33,508 nucleotides of DNA, from contig CAVFZY010000036.1 of assembly GCA_963627135.1 (NCBI GenBank), positions 1 through 33,508 of the forward strand, written 5' to 3'. Both the position numbers and the translations under genes were made by a program. Shown here piece by piece: positions 15,441 through 24,757 of the stretch. Numbering within the stretch: position 1 is the stretch's first letter; each line of letters opens with the position of its first letter. Under the pieces are notes generated by a model. That model saw only the letters and a program-made list of their open reading frames with translations. It did no database searches and was not told the origin of the DNA. This DNA is from CAG-103 sp963627135. Its GTDB lineage: Bacteria; Bacillota; Clostridia; Oscillospirales; Oscillospiraceae.

Positions 15441-15479
15441 GCGTTTTCTCACACGGGGAGAAAATGCAGTCATTTTCTC
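15441..15479. repeat. clustered inverted repeats upstream of the kinase promoter
   Basis: Three half-sites of the same sequence in alternating orientation: GCGTTTTCTC (15441-15450), GAGAAAATG (15458-15466) and CATTTTCTC (15471-15479). The last two form a perfect 9-bp inverted repeat with a CAGT centre. The cluster ends 13 bp before the -35 of the kinase gene, a plausible activator or operator position. No T-run follows, so it is not a terminator. Confidence 0.6.
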
Positions 15480-15491
15480 TGCACACGCCTC

Positions 15492-15520
15492 TTGCAGATC
15501 GACGGCGGATTCAGTATAAT
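15492..15520 (+). promoter_or_regulatory. sigma-A promoter for the kinase gene
   Basis: TTGCAG, 17-bp spacer, TATAAT. Start site about 15527, leader about 50 nt. Confidence 0.85.
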
Positions 15521-15578
15521 GTATGTTGGTTTGATAACAAGATTTTCACCCTGATATGGAAGGCGGTGCAGATCGCAC

Positions 15579-17588
15579 ATGGAAGAACGATTCCGCAATC
15601 TGGACTATCAAAATTGGAAACCCGTGCGCACGCTCGGCAGCGACTCCTACGGGACGGTGTACGAGATCGTGCGCGACGACGGCTTCGGCATGGTGGATCA
15701 CGCAGCGCTGAAGGTGCTGTCGATCCCCGCCGCACCGGAGGACTTTGACGCCCTCGTCGCCGAGGGCCGCACGCCGGAGGAAGTGACCGCACTGCTCCAC
15801 CGCCAGGTGGAGACGATCGCGCGGCAGCTCATGGCGGTCGACGCCATCAGCGACGAGCCGAATCTGCTGCGGTGCGAGGATCACGTCATCCGCGCGCACG
15901 CGGACGGCCGCGGCTGGGACATTTATGTGCGCACGGAGCTGCTGCCGTCCCTGCCGGACTATCTGCGCAACCACCCGCACGGCGAGGCGGACATCATCCG
16001 GCTCGGCGCCGGACTGTGCAGCGCGCTGGAGGCCTGCCATCGCCGCGGCATCGTGCACGGCGACATCAAGCCGCGCAACGTCTTTGTCGGCGGCGGCAAC
16101 TTCGACGAGCAGGTCACATATAAGCTCGGCGACTTCGGCATGGCGCAGTTTTCCGCCGTGGACAACACGAATGATTTCATGGCGCCTGAGGTGCTGTGCG
16201 GCACGGAGGTCTCGCCCGCGAGCGACCTCTATTCCGTGGGCATGGTACTCTACTGGGCGCTCAACGAGCGGCGCATCCCGTTCGTACCGCTGCCGCCGAC
16301 AGCGGTGGAGGCGTCGGATCTCGCGATCGCGCGCGAGCAGCGCCTGCGCGGCGACCCGCTACCCGAGCCGTTGCACGGCAGTCAGGCGCTGAAGAATGTG
16401 GTCATGCGCGCCTGCGCCGACGATCCGGCCCAGCGCTACGCCTCCGTGGAGGAGTTCCGCGCGGCTCTGCTCGCCGTGGCGCGCCGCGCCGCAGCGGCCC
16501 AGCCGCAGCAGCAACAGCAGTCTGTCCGCCGGGAGGCGTCGGCCCCCAGGACCGTCGCCGCGGACACGTTCCCCGGCTCGAAACCGAAGGCGCAGCGCAA
16601 GGCCGTGCCGGTCGAGCCCGAGGACGCGGAAAAACCGCACAGCGCAAAGAAAACCATCGCCATCGTCCTCGGCTCGCTCGTCGTCGTGGCGCTCATCGCG
16701 CTCATCCTTGTCATGGCGCTGCAGGGCGGCAAGTCCGGCGTCGGGTCGGTCACGCTCGACCACGAAAAGGCCGAGATCGCCCCGCAGGACACCCTCACGC
16801 TCAAGGCCACCGTGCTCGACGCCAACGGCCAGGAGCTGACGGGTGAAACGCTCACCTGGTCGAGCAGCAACGCCGCCGTTGCCACCGTGAAAGACGGCGT
16901 CGTCACCGGCGTGACCGAGGGCAAGGCCAAGATCACCGTCAGGGCCGGCAAACACTCAGCCGACTGCACCGTCACCGTCACGAACGACGCGATTGAGGTC
17001 AAGAGCCTCAAGCTCGACAAGGACAAGGCCGAGCTGCAGATCGGCGAATCGCTCACGCTTACGGCGACCATGCTGCCCGCGAACGCCCCGGATGATCTCG
17101 TCTCCTGGGCCAGCAGCGACCCGAACATTGCCACCGTGAAAAAGGGCATCGTCGTGGCGACGAGCGCCGGCTCCGTGACGATCACGGCCTCCGCCGGCAG
17201 CTGCACCGCCACGTGCCAGATCACGGTGCAGGCGCCGTCGCGCGTGGACAGCGTCACGGCCGAGACCGGCGCGGCCACGCTCGACCTCGGCGGCACGAAG
17301 ACCGGCACCATCACGTTCCACATCCACGGGCAGAACCTAGACAGCCTGCAGGACACCGTAAAGGTCTATGCGGCCGACGGCAGCATCGTTTCGCTCGGCC
17401 AGCCGGTGCGCACCGGCAACGGCACGGACGACACCTACAGCGTCACGGCAACGGCCGCCGCTGCCGGCTCCACCAGTGTGATCCTGCAAATCACCGGCGC
17501 CGACGGCACGACGCACTCCGCCGCCTGCACCGTCACCGTCAAGGAGACCAAGACCATTCTGGACCTGATCCCCGGCGTGAACGGATAA
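15579..17588 (+). CDS. transmembrane Ser/Thr protein kinase with extracellular Ig-like (Big_2) domains (669 aa)
   Basis: Hanks-type kinase domain at residues about 14-305: glycine loop LGSDSYGTVYE (19-29), beta3 lysine K45 (ALKVL), catalytic loop HGDIKPRN with D162, DFG at 185-187, APE at 202-204 and SDLYSVGMVLYWAL. All key catalytic residues are present. The usual HRD Arg is Gly, as in non-RD kinases, and the activation segment is short. A Gln/Pro/basic linker (about 305-355) leads to one membrane helix (357-382). Outside are two Big_2-like domains (about 387-470 and 470-550, each with the WSSSN/WASSD ATV..G pattern) and a third beta-rich domain (553-660). Firmicutes PrkC/Stk1 kinases have PASTA domains there; this one has adhesion-type Ig-like repeats instead. 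AAGGCGG precedes the ATG. No phosphatase gene is adjacent. Confidence 0.9.
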   Translation: MEERFRNLDYQNWKPVRTLGSDSYGTVYEIVRDDGFGMVDHAALKVLSIPAAPEDFDALVAEGRTPEEVTALLHRQVETIARQLMAVDAISDEPNLLRCEDHVIRAHADGRGWDIYVRTELLPSLPDYLRNHPHGEADIIRLGAGLCSALEACHRRGIVHGDIKPRNVFVGGGNFDEQVTYKLGDFGMAQFSAVDNTNDFMAPEVLCGTEVSPASDLYSVGMVLYWALNERRIPFVPLPPTAVEASDLAIAREQRLRGDPLPEPLHGSQALKNVVMRACADDPAQRYASVEEFRAALLAVARRAAAAQPQQQQQSVRREASAPRTVAADTFPGSKPKAQRKAVPVEPEDAEKPHSAKKTIAIVLGSLVVVALIALILVMALQGGKSGVGSVTLDHEKAEIAPQDTLTLKATVLDANGQELTGETLTWSSSNAAVATVKDGVVTGVTEGKAKITVRAGKHSADCTVTVTNDAIEVKSLKLDKDKAELQIGESLTLTATMLPANAPDDLVSWASSDPNIATVKKGIVVATSAGSVTITASAGSCTATCQITVQAPSRVDSVTAETGAATLDLGGTKTGTITFHIHGQNLDSLQDTVKVYAADGSIVSLGQPVRTGNGTDDTYSVTATAAAAGSTSVILQITGADGTTHSAACTVTVKETKTILDLIPGVNG

Positions 17589-17595
17589 AAATCGT

Positions 17596-17632
17596 AAAAA
17601 GATCCCCCGGATGCAGCCGTATCCGGGGGATC
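17596..17632. terminator. shared terminator between convergent kinase and LtaS-like genes
   Basis: 13-bp stem AGATCCCCCGGAT/ATCCGGGGGATCT with 8-nt loop. The minus strand is followed by TTTTAC, a good terminator; the plus side has only a broken T-run. Confidence 0.82.
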
Positions 17633-17634
17633 TG

Positions 17635-19566
17635 CTATTTTGTTTCGGTCTCACCGCTGCGTTTTTGCAGGTAGGCAAAGTAATCGCTGCGGAACGTATC
17701 CTGCGAGACGTCGAGCTGCTCACGCACCAGCTCGCGCATGGCCAGCACGGCCGGGTTCGTCGAAGCGTCGTTGCCGGTGTCGTAGGTCTTGCCATCATAC
17801 CACGCGTAGTTGCGAAAATAAACCACGCCGCCGTCCGGGCCGAACATATCGTTGCCGATATAATAGCGCAGGTCGGCATCCAGCGAGAACAGGTCCACGA
17901 TCGTCGGCGCAATGTCCATCGTGCTGACGTATTTTTCGGAGACTTGCGGCGTGATGCCCTCCGTCCAGATCACGAACGGCACGTTCGAGAGCATGTTGTG
18001 ATCGCTGGTGCCCTTGATGGCCTCAATGAGTTCCGTATCGGAGAAATACTTGCAGTAGTGGTCCGTGAACAGCACGAGCACCGTGTCCTCGGCGTGGCCG
18101 TCGGCTTCCAGCCGCGCGCGCAGGCCGCCGATGAAAGCGTCCGTCTCCATGGCCTGCGCCACGGCGCGGGTGTACTCCTCCTTCTGCGCCTCGGTCGTGT
18201 ACGGCACGGCGCTGTAGTCGATCACCGCGCGGGCCTGATCCAAGTGGGGCTCCGCGATGTTCTGCTGCTCCGTGGTGTACGGCCCGTGGCCGGAATACGT
18301 GATAATGAAGCTGAAAAACGGCTCGTCCGAGACGATCTGGTCATAGCCGCGCAGAAGCTGCGAATCGAGCATGTAGTCATCCATGCCGAGATCTCCATAG
18401 TCACTGTAGGATTCATAGCCGAGGTTCAGATGGATCTGCCCACGGTTATAAATGCTCGGATTGGCCGCGTGATAGGACCGGGCGCGGTAGCCCGCGTCAC
18501 GAAACAGGTTTGCCAGCGAATACGGCAGCGCATGCTCGGCGTAATACGAGTTGCGCACATGATACTCCGGCGCGATGAGGCCGGTGTTCGCCGTAAACTC
18601 CGAGTTGAACGTGCCGGCTGCAAGGAACATCGGCGCGTAATAATTCGGGAAATACAGGCCCTCCTGCTCCATCTGCCAGAGGTTGGGCATATATTCCGGT
18701 GTCACAAGCCAGTCGTCCACGGACTCCATCATGATGAAGATCAGGTTCTTGCCCGCAAATGCGCCGGTCATTGGCGTATCGGCCGCCTCCTTCGGGTGAG
18801 ACGCATAGTAGTCGTCCAGCTCCGCGATGCGCGCATCCATCGCCGTGTCCTGCGGCCAGAGCGTCACGGCCGCGCCGCGCACGGTGTACTGATACAGGCC
18901 GGAGAACATCAGGCAGCGGTTGGAATTGTCAAACTCCGTATAGGTGTCTTTGAATGTGTCGTGGCTCCCGGCGTCATTCCAGGTGAGATACTCGTTGTGG
19001 TCCTGGTCGTCGTCCCGGTTCAGCTGCGTGCTGTGCACGATCAAAATGCCCGCGGCGCACACGACCGCCAGCACGGCTGCCACGATCCGGCCGCGGCGGC
19101 CGGGGCGCTCCTTCGGCATGAAGATCACGGCGCAGAGCATCAGCGCCAGGCACACGGCAACGCTGACCCACTCCCCCGCTTTGAGCCGGAAATAGGACGC
19201 GCTGAGAAACCGCGCGCCGTCGCCGGCGTACGCGAGATCGGCAAAAGAAAAGCATGTGCCCGTCAACTGATAGAGCACACAGTGTGTGATGGCCAGCAGT
19301 GCAAACGGTACGAATGTGACCAGCAGGAAGATGCACCGGCCCGTCTGCGGCAGCAGCGCGGCGATCGCGGTCATCGCGCCTGACCACAGCAGCGTGAACA
19401 CCAGCGGTTGCCACGCCCAGAGCGACACATTGCTCATTGAGCCGTAAAACAGACGCAGCGAAAAATCCAGAAGAAAATACGCCAGAAACGCCAGCAGCAG
19501 GCTCAGCCACAGCGGGGCCGGGCGCAGCCGCTGCGCACGCTTGGCCGACGCAGAAACAGTTGCCAT
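17635..19566 (-). CDS. LtaS-like sulfatase-fold membrane enzyme (643 aa)
   Basis: Five hydrophobic segments in residues about 18-178, then a large extracellular alkaline-phosphatase-superfamily domain. The LtaS metal and catalytic residues can be placed: E281 (IFIMMESVDDW), nucleophile T319 (AAGTFNSEF), D502-H503 (LFTDHYCK). Family members transfer glycerol phosphate from phosphatidylglycerol to teichoic acids or add phosphoethanolamine or phosphoglycerol to surface glycans; the precise product is not readable. Start at 19566 (MATVSASAKR) is chosen because AAAGGA lies 8-9 nt upstream; a Met three codons earlier has no spacing for a ribosome site. An unusually acidic RDDDQDHNEY stretch follows the last helix. 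It has its own promoter and terminator. Confidence 0.9.
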   Translation of the reverse strand: MATVSASAKRAQRLRPAPLWLSLLLAFLAYFLLDFSLRLFYGSMSNVSLWAWQPLVFTLLWSGAMTAIAALLPQTGRCIFLLVTFVPFALLAITHCVLYQLTGTCFSFADLAYAGDGARFLSASYFRLKAGEWVSVAVCLALMLCAVIFMPKERPGRRGRIVAAVLAVVCAAGILIVHSTQLNRDDDQDHNEYLTWNDAGSHDTFKDTYTEFDNSNRCLMFSGLYQYTVRGAAVTLWPQDTAMDARIAELDDYYASHPKEAADTPMTGAFAGKNLIFIMMESVDDWLVTPEYMPNLWQMEQEGLYFPNYYAPMFLAAGTFNSEFTANTGLIAPEYHVRNSYYAEHALPYSLANLFRDAGYRARSYHAANPSIYNRGQIHLNLGYESYSDYGDLGMDDYMLDSQLLRGYDQIVSDEPFFSFIITYSGHGPYTTEQQNIAEPHLDQARAVIDYSAVPYTTEAQKEEYTRAVAQAMETDAFIGGLRARLEADGHAEDTVLVLFTDHYCKYFSDTELIEAIKGTSDHNMLSNVPFVIWTEGITPQVSEKYVSTMDIAPTIVDLFSLDADLRYYIGNDMFGPDGGVVYFRNYAWYDGKTYDTGNDASTNPAVLAMRELVREQLDVSQDTFRSDYFAYLQKRSGETETK

Positions 19567-19629
19567 GCAAAACATCCTTTCGGGGAAAACAAGAAAGCAT
19601 TCGCTTAAAATATTACAAAAATATTTATT

Positions 19630-19658
19630 ATTATAGTAGCTTCCCGCCCCCGCGTCAA
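19630..19658 (-). promoter_or_regulatory. sigma-A promoter for the LtaS-like gene
   Basis: Minus strand TTGACG (19658-19653), 17-bp spacer, TATAAT (19635-19630). The remainder of the 19567-19803 gap is AT-rich and carries a short ATTCGTC tandem repeat (three copies plus TTCGTC, 19674-19701). No gene is visible, and no clear terminator of the upstream 1596-aa gene was found. Confidence 0.88.
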
Positions 19659-19803
19659 TTTAAATATTTAAAAATTCGTCATTCGTCAATTCGTCTTCGT
19701 CTGGTATCTGGAAAAATACAGGGTTTTCAGCGCGTGGCACAAAACGGGGGCGCATCCGGATGGATGCGCCCCCGTGCCGGGAACGAAAGTCTGCGCCGCC
19801 CGC

Positions 19804-22800
19804 TCAGGCGAACGCTTCGCAGAAGCGGTGCAGCACCGCGGCCAGCTGGGCGCGCGTGGCCGTGGCCTGCGGCGCGATGGCGCTGCCGCCGACGCCGAAG
19901 ATCAGCTCCTGCGCGACCGCCCACTGCATCGGGCCGACCGCAAAGTCGCTGACGCTGCCCTGATCGACAAAGCCGGACAGCTCCGCCGCTTTTGTGACGT
20001 CATAGCCCTTGTACTTGGCGTACTCATAGAGCATGGTCGCCAGCTGCTCGCGGGTGATCTCGTCATCTGGGCCGAACACTGCGGCGCTGTAGCCGCTGAC
20101 GATGCCGTTGGCGGCCGCCCACGTGACCGCGTCCTCGCAGTAGCTGCCGGACGCCACGTCCGCAAACGGGCACGCACCGGTGACGGCGGGTTCGTTTTCC
20201 ATGCAGTAGAGCGTGGTCACGACCATGCCGCGCGTCGTGGCGAGCGCCGGGGCGAAGTGACCGCTGCCCGTGCCGACCATGAGGCTCTTGGCAAAGACAT
20301 AAGCCACGTCGTCATAGTACCAGCTGCCCGCGGCGACGTCGTCAAACGGCAGCTCCGGCGCAGGTTCCGCGAAGAAGCCGACCACGCCATCCTGTGCGCG
20401 CCAGGTCAACAGGTCATTGCCGGTGTAATAGTTCCTGTGCACGAAGCCGCGCTCCTGCAGCGTCTCGAGATAAGTATCGACCTCCGCGACAACATCCGCC
20501 ACTTGGGCGGCATTGTCATTGAGCAACTGCGCGAACGCGTCGCTGCCGAGTTCGGCCTTCGTCTTGCCGGAGACATTTTTGAGCATGGCGCTGTCGTTGG
20601 CGTTGACGCCGACGGCCACGGCGGGCGCGTTGACGGTGTCGCCCTGCTTCTGCAGTGCCTCGCTGTTGAAATAGCAGTTATAATCCACGGCAATGCCTGC
20701 GGAGCGGCCGTTGAGTGCGCCGACGTCTGTCGTCGTCTTGAGCGAGACGACATCCCCCGCCGCATAGCAGTTGATGTGCACGCCGCCTGCCTGGCCGACG
20801 AGACCGCCAATGTGGACCTTGTTATTGTTTGTGGAGTTGCCGGTCACGCTGCCAAGCGCGTAGCAGTTGACCGTGGTGGCGCGGTTGTCCATGCCGTACA
20901 GGCCGCCGGCGTAGACGTTGTTGGTATCCGTGGCGGCGGTGATGTTGACATCCGTCCAGCTGTTGGTCACAGCGCCGCGCAGCACGCTGGCGGCCAGACC
21001 GCCCGCACGGGCGAAGCTCTCGGACGTAGTCACGTCCATGACGCCGGTAACGGAGCAGTTGTCGATATAGATGCCGTTCTGCGCGCTGCCGACCAGACCG
21101 CCGGTGAAGGTCTCGTAGCGAGTGGCAACGTAGATGCCAATATCGTCAAGGTGGATGTTTTGGAGTGTGACCATGCGCTGATCCGTCGGCAGGTCGTTTG
21201 TGGACAGTTCTCCCGCCGTCAGACCGAAGAGGCCAGAAGCCATCTGGTCGGTGGGAGCGTCCTTGCTGCCGATGCGCAGACCGGAGATCGTGTGATCGCC
21301 GCCGTCATAATTGCCGCGGAACGGGTAGGCGGCGATGGCCGTCTTTTTGCCGTTGACCTCGCCGTTGAGCGCCCAGCCGATGGGCAGCCACTCGCCGTTG
21401 AGGGTGATGTCCGCCGTCTGGAGGAAGTAAGCGCCGCACCAGTCGACGTCCGCGTTGATGGACTCGGCCAGATAGCGCAGCTGTGCCTCGGTCGCGATGC
21501 GGTACGGGTCGTCCTGCGTGCCGGTGCCGCCGGCAAACTTCGTCGGATCGGCCGCGTCGTAGGTCGAGAAGTCGCCGTAGGTCGCCTTGTACTCGGCCTT
21601 CTCAAGCGCAGCATCGTAGGCAGCACCGCTGCTCTCGCCGGAGACGACCACCGTCTCGGTGACCGCGCCGTCCGCAACCGTGATCTTCACGACCGTGGTC
21701 TTGTCGGCGTCGCGGCCGTACCAAACGCCGTCGAGGAGCTTGAGCTCCGGCTTCGACACCTTCTCACATTCGGGCTGCACATAGGTCACGGAAGCCGCGT
21801 CCGCACCGGGGACGACAAGCTTTGCGTCCGCGTCGTAGGTCCAGGTCTTGAGGGCGTCCGCCGACAGGCCGTAGACCGTGATGTCCGCCGGAAAGGCGGT
21901 GAAGTTGGCGTTGAGCGCCGCAGCGATGGCGGCGTAGCCCGCCGCGTCATAGCCGGTCATGCGGTCGACAAGACCGCCGGTGTACTGGTCGCCCTCGTCG
22001 CTGACGCCGGAGGAGACCTTCGTGCCAATGGACTCGACAGGCTTGACGAGCTGCGGGCTGCTGGTGTCCTTTCCGATGAGCATGGTGCTGTCGAGGTCGT
22101 ACCAGCAGAGATAGGTCTTGCCAATGCCGGTGACCCAGCCGGAGGCCATGCCGACGTAGGTGGAGTATTCCTTGGTCGTGGTGTCACCCGAGCCGTAGCA
22201 GTTGACGACCACGCCGGCATTGCACGCCACGAGCGCGCTGACAACGGCCATGCCCTCATTGCCGTTTTCACGGCTGCCGCTGCCGTAGACATTGCAGACG
22301 GCGTAGCTGTTGGCCACGAGGCCGCGGTTGTTCAGGCCGACAAGACCACCGACCTCGGCGAGGTCGCCGCTCAGGACCGTGCAGGACAGGTCGGCAAAGG
22401 AGGCGCTGTTGATGATCGCGCCCTTGTACTGCATGCCCACGATGCCGCCGACGAACTGGTTTCCCTTCGCGGACGTGTGGGAGATGGTGCCGGAGACCGA
22501 GCAGCCGTCGATGACGGCGCCGGTGAAGTCATTCGCCTCGCGGCTGCCGTCAAGATAGCCCGCGATGCCGGCGACATAAGCCGTGGCCTCATAGCTGGTG
22601 TAGAACGCAACGTTCTTGAGCGCGACATTGCACACGACGGCCGTTTTCGCCAGCACGCCGAACAGGCCGATGAAGAGATGATCGCCGTCGAGGGCGAGGG
22701 GCACCGCCGCCGAACCGACCGTCAGGCCGGAGATCGTGTGGCCCTGGCCGTCGAACGTGCCGGCAAAGGCCCAGTCGCTGCCGCCGATGGGTGTCCACGC

Positions 22801-24594
22801 CGCGTCGGAAACATCGATGTCCGCATCGAGCGCGACATACTTACCCGCATAGTTGATCTTGTTGTTGAGCGAGCCGGCAAACGCGCGCAGCTGATCCGCC
22901 GTGCGGATGAGATAGGGACTGGCCTGCGTGCCGTCGCCGGAGGCAAAGATGCCCGCGTCGATCTCGCCGCTGACCCAGACGTCGCCGGTCGGCAGGACGC
23001 GGCCGCCGTCGAGCTGCCACTCGCGCAGCGCCACGCCGGTGATGCCGTAGGCCGCGAGGACGGCGTTGATCTCCGAAATGTTGCCGCTGAGCGTGTCGGC
23101 AAACGCAGCCGCGGCCATGTCGGCCTTCGTCATGGCGACGGAGGTCATGGCCTTATCCACGGTCGTCAGCGTCGACGAGTAGCCGCGGTCGACTGCCGGC
23201 TCGATGGTCTGGGTCTCTTTGAGCATGTCGCCGTCGTAGACCTCGACCTTCAGCACGGCGTCGCTGGCAAAGTAGTTGCCGATACGCAGCGCGCCCTGCT
23301 CGGGGTAGACCGTGTAGCTGCCACTACTGTCCTTGGACATACCGCTCGAGGTGATCTCACCGGCGAGCACGCCAACCCAGGTGTGCTTCGTGCCGCCGTT
23401 GCCGACCGTCGCGTCGCCGACAGCATAGGTGTTGTACTGCTTGGCTGCCGACATGCCGACGATGCCGCCGGCCTGGCCGCCGAAATTCGTGCTCTTGGGG
23501 GAACTGGCATAGGCCGTGCCGAAGGCAGCGCAGTTGGCGAGTACGGCATAGTTGCCGGTGTGACCCGTGATGCCGCCGGCATAGGCCGATTTCGTGCCGC
23601 CGAGCGACTCGGCGCGCAGCGCAGCGTCCGTCCAGCAGTTGGTGATGCAGGTGCCGATCATGCTGCGGCCGATGAGGCCGGCTGCCCAGACCATGCCGTT
23701 TTGTCCGGTGACGTCCACCGTGCCGGCCGCTGAGCAGCTGTCGACGCGCGCGCCGATGGTGTCATGGCTGCGGCTGCCGCTGGCGTTGGCTGCGGCGTTG
23801 ACCGTATCACCGGCCAGAATGCCGGCACGGCACTGGACGGAATCTGTGGTGCTGGTCAGGTCGATGTCCGCATCCGTCAGCTTGAGATTCTTCACGACGG
23901 CCGTGTTGCCGAGCGTGGAAAACAGGCCGACATTGATCTCGCTCGCAGCCTCCGCCACCTGGATCTTCAGGCCGGAGACCGTGTGGCCGCGGCCGTCGAA
24001 CGTGCCGCCGAAGAGCTTGTCAAGGCAGGTGTCGCTCTTGGCCTCCGCGCCGATGGGGTTCCAGTTGGCAATGCCGGAGAGGTCAATGTCCGCGCCGAGC
24101 GCCACATACTGGCCCACGTAGGTATTGCCCTCGTCGACTGCCGCTGCAAACGCCTGCAGCTGCGCGGCGCTGGAGATCACATAGGGATCCGCCTCTGTGC
24201 CGCTGCCGGAGAACTCCGAGGACGCCTTCGCCAGCGCGTTGTCCACGGCTTCGAGGATACCGTCGCTGCTCATGGTCGCGCCGGAGACGGCGTCCACGCC
24301 GTCCGTACCGTTGGCGGCGACGATGCTGTCAAAGAGCTTGACCGCCTCCGCCCAGTATTTCGGTGTCTCCTGATTGGAGACGTTTTCGATCTGTGTGATC
24401 TTGCCGTCCGCGATCGTCACGGACAGCGTAATATCCCCGTTGCGGCCCGCGCCCGTACCAGTGTACGTACCGTCGGCGCTCGATGCATCGACCGTCGCCG
24501 CCTGTGCGGGCAGCGCCAGCAGGGAGAATACCATGGCAAAGCAGAGCAGCAGGCTCAGCAGCTTCGACATGGATCTGGTTGCAGTTTGCTTCAT
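19804..24594 (-). CDS. giant SLH surface protein with FMN-binding domain and GLUG repeats (1596 aa)
   Basis: Signal peptide residues 1-32, ending LALPAQA. Residues about 41-125 are an FMN_bind domain (DGTYTGTGAG, ITLSVTIADGKITQIENV) ending in DAVSGATMSS (101-110). In such domains ApbE attaches FMN covalently to the Thr of the S/TGAT motif, here T107. The long middle (about 130-1400) consists of GLUG-type repeats (GGLVG, GGIVG, GLFG with repeated ADIDLSG/ISGLKI patterns), predicted to form a beta-helix-like stalk. Near 950-1000 a degenerate half FMN_bind (DGVWYGRDADKT, KITVADGAVTETVVV) lacks SGAT. Residues about 1413-1596 are three SLH domains anchoring it to the cell wall. A cell-surface redox or electron-transfer role is inferred. 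AAAGGTG lies about 11 nt before the ATG. The upstream region is unusually complex. Confidence 0.9.
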   Translation of the reverse strand: MKQTATRSMSKLLSLLLCFAMVFSLLALPAQAATVDASSADGTYTGTGAGRNGDITLSVTIADGKITQIENVSNQETPKYWAEAVKLFDSIVAANGTDGVDAVSGATMSSDGILEAVDNALAKASSEFSGSGTEADPYVISSAAQLQAFAAAVDEGNTYVGQYVALGADIDLSGIANWNPIGAEAKSDTCLDKLFGGTFDGRGHTVSGLKIQVAEAASEINVGLFSTLGNTAVVKNLKLTDADIDLTSTTDSVQCRAGILAGDTVNAAANASGSRSHDTIGARVDSCSAAGTVDVTGQNGMVWAAGLIGRSMIGTCITNCWTDAALRAESLGGTKSAYAGGITGHTGNYAVLANCAAFGTAYASSPKSTNFGGQAGGIVGMSAAKQYNTYAVGDATVGNGGTKHTWVGVLAGEITSSGMSKDSSGSYTVYPEQGALRIGNYFASDAVLKVEVYDGDMLKETQTIEPAVDRGYSSTLTTVDKAMTSVAMTKADMAAAAFADTLSGNISEINAVLAAYGITGVALREWQLDGGRVLPTGDVWVSGEIDAGIFASGDGTQASPYLIRTADQLRAFAGSLNNKINYAGKYVALDADIDVSDAAWTPIGGSDWAFAGTFDGQGHTISGLTVGSAAVPLALDGDHLFIGLFGVLAKTAVVCNVALKNVAFYTSYEATAYVAGIAGYLDGSREANDFTGAVIDGCSVSGTISHTSAKGNQFVGGIVGMQYKGAIINSASFADLSCTVLSGDLAEVGGLVGLNNRGLVANSYAVCNVYGSGSRENGNEGMAVVSALVACNAGVVVNCYGSGDTTTKEYSTYVGMASGWVTGIGKTYLCWYDLDSTMLIGKDTSSPQLVKPVESIGTKVSSGVSDEGDQYTGGLVDRMTGYDAAGYAAIAAALNANFTAFPADITVYGLSADALKTWTYDADAKLVVPGADAASVTYVQPECEKVSKPELKLLDGVWYGRDADKTTVVKITVADGAVTETVVVSGESSGAAYDAALEKAEYKATYGDFSTYDAADPTKFAGGTGTQDDPYRIATEAQLRYLAESINADVDWCGAYFLQTADITLNGEWLPIGWALNGEVNGKKTAIAAYPFRGNYDGGDHTISGLRIGSKDAPTDQMASGLFGLTAGELSTNDLPTDQRMVTLQNIHLDDIGIYVATRYETFTGGLVGSAQNGIYIDNCSVTGVMDVTTSESFARAGGLAASVLRGAVTNSWTDVNITAATDTNNVYAGGLYGMDNRATTVNCYALGSVTGNSTNNNKVHIGGLVGQAGGVHINCYAAGDVVSLKTTTDVGALNGRSAGIAVDYNCYFNSEALQKQGDTVNAPAVAVGVNANDSAMLKNVSGKTKAELGSDAFAQLLNDNAAQVADVVAEVDTYLETLQERGFVHRNYYTGNDLLTWRAQDGVVGFFAEPAPELPFDDVAAGSWYYDDVAYVFAKSLMVGTGSGHFAPALATTRGMVVTTLYCMENEPAVTGACPFADVASGSYCEDAVTWAAANGIVSGYSAAVFGPDDEITREQLATMLYEYAKYKGYDVTKAAELSGFVDQGSVSDFAVGPMQWAVAQELIFGVGGSAIAPQATATRAQLAAVLHRFCEAFA

Positions 24595-24674
24595 GTTCGT
24601 TCAAACACCTTTCCTTTCATGTGAAGATCCCCGGTCGTCTTGCCCGCGAGGATGGCATCGCTCTTTTGCACCAG

Positions 24675-24703
24675 TAGTTAGATTTATCTAATCTTTGAGT
24701 CAA
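24675..24703 (-). promoter_or_regulatory. proximal promoter of the FMN/SLH gene
   Basis: Minus strand TTGACT (24703-24698), 17-bp spacer, TAACTA (24680-24675); leader about 75 nt. The spacer and -10 are covered by palindrome 24678-24691, so a bound repressor would block it. Confidence 0.65.
24678..24691. promoter_or_regulatory. operator-like palindrome 1 (TTAGAT-N2-ATCTAA)
   Basis: Perfect 6-bp arms lying across the spacer and -10 of the FMN/SLH promoter. It resembles the TTAG...CTAA operators of DtxR/IdeR-type metal regulators; the regulator is inferred. Confidence 0.6.
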
Positions 24704-24708
24704 GAAAA

Positions 24709-24742
24709 GGGCACTTAGTTCGTTTTGTCTAACTACGTGCCC
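24709..24742. promoter_or_regulatory. operator-like palindrome 2 nested in a GGGCAC/GTGCCC hairpin
   Basis: TTAGTT (24715-24720) and AACTA (24731-24735) lie inside a GGGCAC/GTGCCC stem. On the minus strand the stem is followed by TTTTC, so it could also act as a terminator directly upstream of the proximal -35. Confidence 0.55.
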
Positions 24743-24757
24743 TAAAAATATGCAGCG

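Noticed and set aside
19674..19701. ATTCGTC tandem repeat as a CRISPR or origin element
   Set aside because: Only three to four 7-bp units without spacers or DnaA boxes; most likely simple-sequence DNA.
19774..23733. 1319-codon open frame on the plus strand
   Set aside because: Antisense to the FMN/GLUG/SLH gene, whose repeats and codon use create an artificially long open frame.
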